Shown piece by piece: positions 1-4,434 of a DNA stretch of 5,425 nucleotides. The translations under genes and the position numbers were made by a program. This DNA comes from Methanosarcinales archaeon. GTDB lineage: Archaea > Halobacteriota > Methanosarcinia > Methanosarcinales > Methanosarcinaceae. The notes beneath the pieces are model-generated. The model did not search any database. It had not been told where the DNA came from and saw only the letters and a list, made by a program, of their open reading frames with translations. The stretch is taken from positions 1 through 5,425 of the forward strand of contig JAAXQB010000134.1 of NCBI GenBank assembly GCA_012329085.1, written 5' to 3'. The first letter of the stretch is position 1, and the number at the start of each line of letters is the position of its first letter.

Positions 1-1889
1 CAATTCAAAAATAAATTCAACCTATCAACCCCATATTTGATATCCAAAGTATAATAAATCCAGTCTCCATGCAAATCATGCCCAATATTATCTTCATCAA
101 CAATTCCCATTATTAATTTAGATGTATTTTTATGAATTCTTTGAATTACATTAATTGATAGAGGTAAGGTTATATTTATAATTGGGTCATGTGTGAAATT
201 TGTAAAAGTAATACTGCCAACATATGTTCCTACTGCATTAAATGGTACATTCATAGATACATTGAAGCCAATATTTTCGCCAGATGAAACATTTACCCTA
301 TTATTTGGTAAAGTTATCCAATTACCATGCATATCGCCTTGTGTATTTACCATATATGAATAAGCCACATCCAATATTACATTTGTAGTTAAATTATTAT
401 TATTATTAATCCAAAAAATATGTTCAATTAAAGTTTCTGGATTTGCTATTCCAATATTCCAATTACATTGTTGTATTAAAATACCATTTAATAATACATT
501 ATATGCACTTGCCACATCCAATCTTCCTGCACCTTGTTCTAATACATTAAATCCTATGTCTTTAGCAGAATTTTTTATTGCTGCCTCAAATTCGCATGGA
601 GATAAAGTGGGAATTGCCCCTAATAACAGAGCAGCTGCACCAGCCACATGTGGTGCTGCCATAGAAGTTCCTTGTTTTATAACATATCCATCGATTTTAT
701 CTGGTGCTTTTATTGTAACCCCTGGTGCTGCAACATCAACTCCTATTCTCCCATCTCCTGTTGGGCCTCTTGAACTAAAATCTGCTATTCTATCCCACTC
801 ATTAGATGCAGCCACGGCTATTGCACCATATGCATTTGCTGGAGATCCTATGGTTCCTTCACCTGCCCCTTCATTTCCAGCAGCAATTGCAACAATGACA
901 CCTTGATTTACTGCATTTGTCACTGCCATCGAAAGAGGGTCGGTTCCACATCCTGCCTTTTGCCACCCCCCAAGACTCATACAAATTACATCTGCATAAT
1001 TATTTACAGACCATTCAATTCCAGATATTATCCATGAACTATAACCACTTCCGGTTTTATCTAACACTCTTGCATTGAATAAAGAAGCTCCATATGCAAC
1101 ACCACCCACATTTGAACTTCGATTGCGATCCCCAGCAGCAATTCCTGCAACATGAGTTCCATGTCCATTAAAATCATAAAGAGTGCCATCATTTGTAAAA
1201 TCCCGTTCAAGAATGACTTTTCCACCATCTAAATCGGAATGTGATGTGTTAATTCCAGTGTCTAAAATTGAAATATTCACTCCAGTTCCATTGAATCCTT
1301 TTTTCCATAACAAATCTGCATTTATCTTTAAATCGCCATAATCTATAGAATAACTTGTTGAAACTGTGGAGGCAATAGGTTCTATCAATTTAACTTTTCT
1401 ATCTAACCAAACCTTTTCCACATCAGGTCTAGCAACAATAGCATTAATATCATCTGCTAAAACTTTTGTAGATATTGCATTAACAATCCAATGTCGAGTC
1501 ACATCTTCAGCTTTAATTTGTTGGTGTGATAAAAATCTCATTAATGTATTTTGAGATTGTATTGTTTTGGACCTTATGCCCATTGCATCAAATCTTCCTA
1601 CATTATTTTCTGAATGTTGCTCTTTTAATACAATTATAATTGGGATTTTTTCATTAGATTTGAGTGCAATCTCTTCTTTTAAATGCATATCAATCTTTAA
1701 ACTTATATTTTGTAAATATGGTGCTTGTTCTTTAAATTCATATATATTTGGTGCAAGATAGTTTACCCCCATTGTTGATAAATCATCTATTGCCATTGCT
1801 GGTATGATAAAGCCTGCAAATATACTGATTGATATTAATGTTGAAAAAAAAAGTGCTATAATTCTTTTATTGAATATATTTAAGTTCAT
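1..1889 (-). CDS. Secreted subtilisin-family (S8) serine protease, 3' end beyond window
   Basis: This is an extracellular endopeptidase of the subtilase family, read as 629 uninterrupted codons from ATG at 1889 to the left edge, so the C-terminus is missing. Residues 1-33 form a signal peptide: basic start, hydrophobic stretch 10-30, and probable cleavage after AMA (31-33). Residues about 82-167 resemble an I9 propeptide, which in this family acts as folding chaperone and inhibitor. The catalytic domain spans about 187-465, with Asp210 in SILDTGI, His243 in NGHGTHVAG, oxyanion Asn339 in AAGNE and Ser409 in GTSMAAPHVAG, so it should be active. Residues about 470-580 look like a beta-sandwich, and 585-629 look like the start of a second, PPC-like domain (less certain). 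Several N-glycosylation sequons (for example 533, 543, 564, 572, 588) fit export. A run of five Asn lies at 495-499. No plausible in-frame upstream start was chosen; an ATG at 1899-1897 is out of frame. It is transcribed divergently from hxlB. Physiological substrate is unknown. Confidence 0.95.
   Translation of the reverse strand, partial: MNLNIFNKRIIALFFSTLISISIFAGFIIPAMAIDDLSTMGVNYLAPNIYEFKEQAPYLQNISLKIDMHLKEEIALKSNEKIPIIIVLKEQHSENNVGRFDAMGIRSKTIQSQNTLMRFLSHQQIKAEDVTRHWIVNAISTKVLADDINAIVARPDVEKVWLDRKVKLIEPIASTVSTSYSIDYGDLKINADLLWKKGFNGTGVNISILDTGINTSHSDLDGGKVILERDFTNDGTLYDFNGHGTHVAGIAAGDRNRSSNVGGVAYGASLFNARVLDKTGSGYSSWIISGIEWSVNNYADVICMSLGGWQKAGCGTDPLSMAVTNAVNQGVIVAIAAGNEGAGEGTIGSPANAYGAIAVAASNEWDRIADFSSRGPTGDGRIGVDVAAPGVTIKAPDKIDGYVIKQGTSMAAPHVAGAAALLLGAIPTLSPCEFEAAIKNSAKDIGFNVLEQGAGRLDVASAYNVLLNGILIQQCNWNIGIANPETLIEHIFWINNNNNLTTNVILDVAYSYMVNTQGDMHGNWITLPNNRVNVSSGENIGFNVSMNVPFNAVGTYVGSITFTNFTHDPIINITLPLSINVIQRIHKNTSKLIMGIVDEDNIGHDLHGDWIYYTLDIKYGVDRLNLFLN
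393..407. repeat. (ATT)5 microsatellite inside the protease gene
   Basis: Five perfect ATT units on the plus strand are read on the minus strand as AAT codons and give Asn495-Asn499, in the linker or beta-sandwich region after the catalytic domain. Because the unit is three bases, slippage would change only the number of Asn residues and keep the frame. Confidence 0.9.
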
Positions 1890-1913
1890 ATTTTTTCATT
1901 CCAATATTTTGTT

Positions 1914-1955
1914 TTATTATTATTATTATTATTTTATTATCTTATTATTTTATTA
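1914..1955. repeat. TTA microsatellite upstream of protease start
   Basis: Six perfect TTA units (1914-1931) are followed by degenerate TTA/TTTTA units up to about 1955. The tract lies between the proposed TATA box (1957-1965) and the protease start codon (1889), so it occupies the presumed transcription start and 5' leader. Length change by slippage would alter the leader or promoter spacing. Confidence 0.9.
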
Positions 1956-1956
1956 G

Positions 1957-1970
1957 TTTATAAAATTTTT
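1957..1970 (-). promoter_or_regulatory. Candidate archaeal TATA box and BRE of the protease gene
   Basis: On the minus strand the sequence TTTTATAAA (1965-1957) is preceded by an A-rich stretch (1970-1966) that could act as a BRE. Transcription would start about 25 bases downstream, near 1935, leaving a leader of about 45 bases. No clear Shine-Dalgarno sequence precedes the ATG. This is an inference from spacing and composition in an AT-rich region, where chance matches are common. Confidence 0.4.
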
Positions 1971-2194
1971 GACGGCACAATTCCAAAATCTATTGATTTT
2001 ATACTTTTTACGCATCCGCTTCAAATTAGAGGGTAAATAAATCAAATGAGAGCATGCTAAATTATATTCAGTTTCAGCCACTCAATATCTAATGACAACT
2101 AATATTGTATTGAAATAAAAAGTATATTTAAATAAATGATTTAGGCAATATAGATATATACTTTACCATACTTTTTGAAAGAGATACCTTTTTA

Positions 2195-2207
2195 CGCCAA
2201 ATGGGCG
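2195..2207. repeat. Short palindrome with CAAATGGGCG motif
   Basis: CGCC (2195-2198) pairs with GGCG (2204-2207) around a five-base loop. The right side, CAAATGGGCG (2198-2207), is identical to motifs at 2644-2653 and 3919-3928 and nearly so at 4258-4267, which links this short site to the larger repeat family of the window. Confidence 0.55.
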
Positions 2208-2314
2208 CACATAATAAACCAAATATTGCTTTTTAATTAGCCATATATTTTTAAAACTTGATATTTGGCACTTAAACATTTAAAAATTTGTATATGTTTA
2301 GCTTTAAAAGATTT

Positions 2315-2391
2315 ACGAAAAATTAGAAATTTCTCGTAGCATATAATAAACGCTCGTTCTCTTTGAGAACGAGCTTTGCAAATTATATACT
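2315..2391. repeat. Palindromic element, copy 1 (with inner hairpin)
   Basis: The element starts with an imperfect stem (2315-2323 with 2329-2337, 8 of 9 pairs, loop TAGAA). Next come long outer arms AGCATATAAT (2338-2347) and ATTATATACT (2382-2391), complementary except at one position. Between them sits a perfect 10-bp hairpin with arms GCTCGTTCTC (2352-2361) and GAGAACGAGC (2365-2374) and loop TTT. Copy 2 at 3984-4030 has the same first stem and outer arms but lacks the inner hairpin. Copy 3 at 4271-4326 has the left arm and the inner hairpin. Confidence 0.8.
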
Positions 2392-2523
2392 ATGAAAAAG
2401 TGATTGAAAATATTCGTTCACAGGAGATTAATCAATAATTGTCTAATTTATATAAAATATAACTGAATTGGATAATGGACTTGTTGTGTAATAATTTATA
2501 CTGTCAAAGCATACTGGTTTTTA

Positions 2524-2680
2524 GAGCTCATTTGGAAAGCTCATTCAGGACGAATGAGCGTATGAGAAAATCTTTGATTCAGGAAATTCTCAATGAGAAT
2601 TTCCTTCTAAAAATTTCTCCTTTGGAGAAATTTTGTTTTCGAACAAATGGGCGTTTGCGAATTTTCAAAGAGAATGGGCG
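2524..2680. repeat. Cluster of consecutive hairpins
   Basis: At least four stem-loops follow one another. GCTCATTC (2539-2546) pairs with GAATGAGC (2552-2559). GGAAATTCTC (2582-2591) pairs with GAGAATTTCC (2595-2604), loop AAT. An 11-bp stem (2610-2620 with 2624-2634) has a TTT loop. TTTGTT (2632-2637) pairs with AACAAA (2642-2647) around a TTCG loop, sharing three bases with the stem before it. A half-site GCTCATTTGG lies at 2526-2535 and GAATGGGCG at 2672-2680. The blocks 2541-2579 and 2643-2676 recur downstream of hxlB in the same order and orientation. Together they suggest a REP-like or MITE-like composite; I cannot name a family. Confidence 0.75.
2541..2579 (+). repeat. 39-bp direct repeat, copy 1 (upstream of hxlB)
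   Basis: This block matches 3861-3899 at 33 of 39 positions; the last 23 bases (2557-2579) are identical. All six differences are transitions, and four of them form two compensating pairs in the hairpin stem (2542 with 2556, 2543 with 2555). Copy 2 lies in the same orientation on the other side of hxlB. Confidence 0.85.
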
Positions 2681-2939
2681 TTAAAAATAAATTTGACTAT
2701 AAGCATATCGATTCAATGCATAAACTACTTTCATTTGCAACCCTAAATCTAATGCAAATTAATTTTGAAACAATCTGACAATTAAAAATTGAAAAGTGTT
2801 CATTTTAATTTTTTGAACTTAAAGATGAAAATGAAAATGAAAAAGTTCTAATGACACATTTCTATATTTTTTTGGAAAAACCTTAAAAATAATGACAACA
2901 ATAACAATAGTAATAAACGAAAAAATAAATTATTCTCCA

Positions 2940-2992
2940 ATTCATTCTAAAAGGATGAATGTTAAGTATAATAATCCTACAATATATGTATA
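2940..2992 (+). promoter_or_regulatory. Candidate hxlB promoter region with small inverted repeat
   Basis: Two TATA-like stretches precede hxlB: AAGTATAATAAT near 2964-2975, which would give a leader of about 13 bases, and AATATATGTATA at 2981-2992, which would give a nearly leaderless message. Just upstream ATTCATTC (2940-2947) can pair with GGATGAAT (2953-2960), with one T-G pair; this may be an operator or another member of the hairpin family. Position in front of the gene is the main support. Confidence 0.35.
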
Positions 2993-3007
2993 ATAAAAAA
3001 GGTAAAA

Positions 3008-3640
3008 ATGAATAAAAAATATAACGAATTAGATATAAATTGCGAATATCTTTTAAAATCAATGAAGCTCACATCAAATAAAATAAAAAATGTTGCAAAA
3101 AGTATTGAAATTGAGCAAGTTAAAAAAATGATTGTATCTATATTAAATGCAAAAAGTATTTTTGTGATGGGAGCAGGCAGATCTGGGCTTATTGGTAAGG
3201 CTTTTGCAATGAGACTTATGCATCTTGGGTTTAGTGTATTCGTAGTTGGAGAAACTACGGCACCTGCTGTTAAAAAAGAAGATGTAGTAATTGCAATATC
3301 TGGATCTGGTGCAACACATTCAATAACAGATATGTGTAAAGTTGTAAAAGATATAAATGCAGATCTTATCACAGTAACTTCAAATCGTGATTCTTTACTT
3401 GGAAATATAGCAGATACCACAATAATCATACCTGGTCGAGATATGGCTGGGACTGATCTTGAAAATTGTAAAGAATATGATGAAAGGCACATAAGAGGAG
3501 AATATGCACAACTTTCGCCACTTGGTTCTTCTTTTGAAATTACCACATATGTATTTTTAGATTCAGTGGTTTCAGAGCTTATGCAAATTTTAGATTCATC
3601 TGAAGAAGATTTAAAATCAAGACATACTGTTTTAGAATGA
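3008..3640 (+). CDS. hxlB: 6-phospho-3-hexuloisomerase (SIS domain)
   Basis: The enzyme interconverts D-arabino-3-hexulose 6-phosphate and fructose 6-phosphate in the cytoplasm. In methanogens, with hexulose-6-phosphate synthase, it is known to run mainly in the direction of ribulose 5-phosphate plus formaldehyde, supplying pentoses where the oxidative pentose-phosphate route is absent. The 210-residue product has one SIS (sugar isomerase) domain at about 33-190. Family motifs are GAGRSGL (55-61), AMRLMHLG (67-74), GETTAPAV (81-88), the phosphate-binding SGSG (98-101), SPLGSSFE (170-177) with the conserved Glu177, and a C-terminal RHTVLE. The stretch 143-167 is longer than in the compact forms of about 180 residues that I recall from Methanocaldococcus. 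The ATG at 3008 has a weak AAGGT Shine-Dalgarno five bases upstream. No synthase gene adjoins it, and the gene appears monocistronic, with repeat-rich DNA on both sides. Confidence 0.93.
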   Translation: MNKKYNELDINCEYLLKSMKLTSNKIKNVAKSIEIEQVKKMIVSILNAKSIFVMGAGRSGLIGKAFAMRLMHLGFSVFVVGETTAPAVKKEDVVIAISGSGATHSITDMCKVVKDINADLITVTSNRDSLLGNIADTTIIIPGRDMAGTDLENCKEYDERHIRGEYAQLSPLGSSFEITTYVFLDSVVSELMQILDSSEEDLKSRHTVLE

Positions 3641-3657
3641 AAAATTTATAATTTTAT
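3641..3657 (+). terminator. Weak terminator-like AT hairpin after hxlB
   Basis: Directly after the TGA stop, AAAATT (3641-3646) can pair with AATTTT (3650-3655) around TAT. Further T-runs occur at 3694-3698 and 3777-3782. Archaeal termination depends mostly on oligo-T tracts, so the true end could be at any of these. In such AT-rich DNA the support is slight. Confidence 0.2.
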
Positions 3658-3860
3658 AGAGTTTGTAGATAGACTGTTTGCAATAGTTCTAAATTTTTAA
3701 TTTGAAATATGCAATAAATTAAAAATATGTAACATATATTTCACTTTCCGCACCCCTATATAATTTAAAAAAATTATTTTTTAACATTAAAAATGATTTA
3801 TAGTTTTACACCAATCAATATAAATATTAATATAGCTCAATATACAAATATTTTAATAGA

Positions 3861-3899
3861 TTGTTCAGAATGAACAAGCGTATGAGAAAATCTTTGATT
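3861..3899 (+). repeat. 39-bp direct repeat, copy 2 (downstream of hxlB)
   Basis: This is the partner of 2541-2579. Its hairpin is TTGTTCA (3861-3867) with TGAACAA (3871-3877), loop GAA, so the stem is kept although its sequence has changed. The invariant tail AGCGTATGAGAAAATCTTTG begins at 3877. It is followed at 3918-3951 by a block related to 2643-2676. Confidence 0.85.
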
Positions 3900-3906
3900 T
3901 TCGATA

Positions 3907-3927
3907 GCCTATTTGAAACAAATGGGC
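3907..3927. repeat. Hairpin GCCTATTTG / CAAATGGGC
   Basis: GCCTATTTG (3907-3915) and CAAATGGGC (3919-3927) form a nine-pair stem with one T-G pair (3910 with 3924) and an AAA loop. The right arm extends to CAAATGGGCGT, shared with the cluster upstream of hxlB. It is the sister of the hairpin at 4246-4266. Confidence 0.75.
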
Positions 3928-3983
3928 GTATATTGGATTTTAGCGAGAATAATCTATTTAAAACTTACAAAATTTAAAGAATC

Positions 3984-4030
3984 GAGAAATTAGAAATTTC
4001 TCTCAGTATATAATTTATAAATTATATACT
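3984..4030. repeat. Palindromic element, copy 2 (26-bp perfect palindrome, no inner hairpin)
   Basis: GAGAAAT (3984-3990) pairs with ATTTCTC (3996-4002), the equivalent of the first stem of copy 1. It is followed by a perfect 26-bp palindrome at 4005-4030, whose half is AGTATATAATTTA. The outer arms match those of copy 1 at 2338-2347 and 2380-2391, but only four bases separate them here where copy 1 has 32 including the inner hairpin. Confidence 0.85.
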
Positions 4031-4193
4031 ATTACAAAATTTATAAATTAGTTTTACTATTTTTGGTCATTTGTGCGAAATATAAAATAGATACATTTTA
4101 ATTGTACATACTTTGTAAAATTATGTACTAAAAAAAATTTCAATTTTTCGTAAGTGTGAAACAGCACACATTATTTTGGAAATTCGAGATAAT

Positions 4194-4257
4194 GCTCATT
4201 TGTTCAATCACAAGCAAACGCTCATTTGTTCAATCACAAGCAAACGCTCATTTGTTC
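4194..4257. repeat. 26-bp tandem repeat, about 2.5 copies
   Basis: Two identical 26-bp units occupy 4194-4219 and 4220-4245, and a third starts at 4246 and matches for 12 bases. Each unit opens with GCTCATTTGTTC, the family octamer plus extension, followed by AATCACAAGCAAAC. There is no spacer, so this is a direct tandem duplication and not a CRISPR array. Confidence 0.95.
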
Positions 4258-4266
4258 CAAATGGGC
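4246..4266. repeat. Hairpin GCTCATTTG / CAAATGGGC
   Basis: The truncated third tandem unit supplies the left arm GCTCATTTG (4246-4254), which pairs with CAAATGGGC (4258-4266) around TTC. There are nine pairs with one T-G pair (4248 with 4264). This suggests that the tandem units upstream are duplicated left arms of such a hairpin. Confidence 0.75.
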
Positions 4267-4270
4267 TATT

Positions 4271-4326
4271 GAAAATTCCCCCTCAGTATATAATGCGAAT
4301 AACGCTCATTCTCTTTGAGAATGAGC
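4271..4326. repeat. Palindromic element, copy 3 (left arm plus inner hairpin)
   Basis: CTCAGTATATAAT (4282-4294) is identical to 4002-4014 in copy 2. It is followed by a perfect 10-bp hairpin with arms GCTCATTCTC (4304-4313) and GAGAATGAGC (4317-4326) and a TTT loop. The hairpin equals that of copy 1 except for one base in each arm, and these two changes compensate. The right outer arm seen in copies 1 and 2 is missing. Confidence 0.8.
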
Positions 4327-4375
4327 TATCGGAGATTTTCTAGAACCTATTTCTTTTTCCAAGAAATATGCATTT

Positions 4376-4388
4376 ACAAAATATATGC
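4376..4388 (+). promoter_or_regulatory. Candidate TATA box of the marker-14 gene
   Basis: AAAATATAT (4378-4386) lies about 50 bases before the start codon and would place transcription initiation near 4408, giving a leader of about 27 bases. An 8-bp hairpin (4348-4355 with 4361-4368, loop TTTCC) sits just upstream and could be an operator. No Shine-Dalgarno sequence is apparent. Confidence 0.3.
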
Positions 4389-4434
4389 TAGCACAAAATA
4401 AAATACTTTAATAACAAGCATACAATTAAATTAT

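Larger units (their letters stand above)
1890..3007. other. Divergent intergenic region, repeat-rich, no convincing gene
   Basis: This 1.1-kb gap between the divergent protease and hxlB genes holds no gene I can support. From left to right it has the TTA microsatellite (1914-1955), a protease promoter candidate, unremarkable AT-rich sequence (about 1970-2190), a short CGCC/GGCG palindrome with CAAATGGGCG (2195-2207), an 8-bp inverted repeat (2219-2226 with 2261-2268), palindromic element copy 1 (2315-2391), a dense hairpin cluster (2524-2680), AT-rich sequence with three ATGAAA units (2825-2842), and a small inverted repeat plus TATA-like sequence just before hxlB. An open frame at 2475-2684 is probably an accident of the hairpin cluster. 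Confidence 0.8.
3641..4434. other. Intergenic region between hxlB and marker-14 gene, repeat-rich
   Basis: About 0.8 kb without a supportable gene. Positions 3641-3860 are plain AT-rich sequence with T-runs. From 3861 onward most of the stretch is repeat: the second 39-bp repeat (3861-3899), a 9-bp hairpin (3907-3927), palindromic element copy 2 (3984-4030), a 26-bp tandem repeat (4194-4257) merging into another hairpin (4246-4266), and palindromic element copy 3 (4271-4326). An 8-bp hairpin (4348-4355 with 4361-4368) and a TATA-like sequence then precede the marker-14 start. A 35-codon open frame at 3870-3977 overlaps the repeats and is probably not a gene. Confidence 0.8.

Noticed and set aside
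556..1761. Plus-strand open frames opposite the protease (556-906, 1366-1554, 1567-1761)
   Set aside because: All are antisense to the intact S8 protease frame, with no family resemblance.
1868..1899. Ten-codon upstream open frame starting at ATG 1899 on the minus strand, overlapping the protease start
   Set aside because: It begins ten bases before the protease ATG in another frame. Short frames like this are expected by chance, and nothing shows it is translated.
2219..2268. Inverted repeat CCAAATAT / ATATTTGG as an insertion-sequence terminus
   Set aside because: The arms are only eight bases, AT-rich, and just 34 bases apart, with no transposase or target duplication.
2475..2684. 69-codon open frame on the plus strand
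   Set aside because: It lies almost wholly in the hairpin cluster, has no visible Shine-Dalgarno sequence, and its repeated peptide pattern follows from the repeated DNA. Kept only as a low-interest finding.
2825..2851. Small open frame formed by three ATGAAA units
   Set aside because: It is only eight codons in AT-rich sequence, and I regard it as a simple repeat.
2977..3546. 189-codon open frame on the minus strand opposite hxlB
   Set aside because: It is antisense to a clear SIS-domain enzyme, and its composition is what the complement of that gene gives.
4194..4257. CRISPR array
   Set aside because: The 26-bp units are directly adjacent with no spacers, and the third is partial.
1890..4434. 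tRNA or rRNA genes in the intergenic regions
   Set aside because: I looked for T-arm-like GGTTCRAATCC sequences and G+C-rich blocks and saw none.
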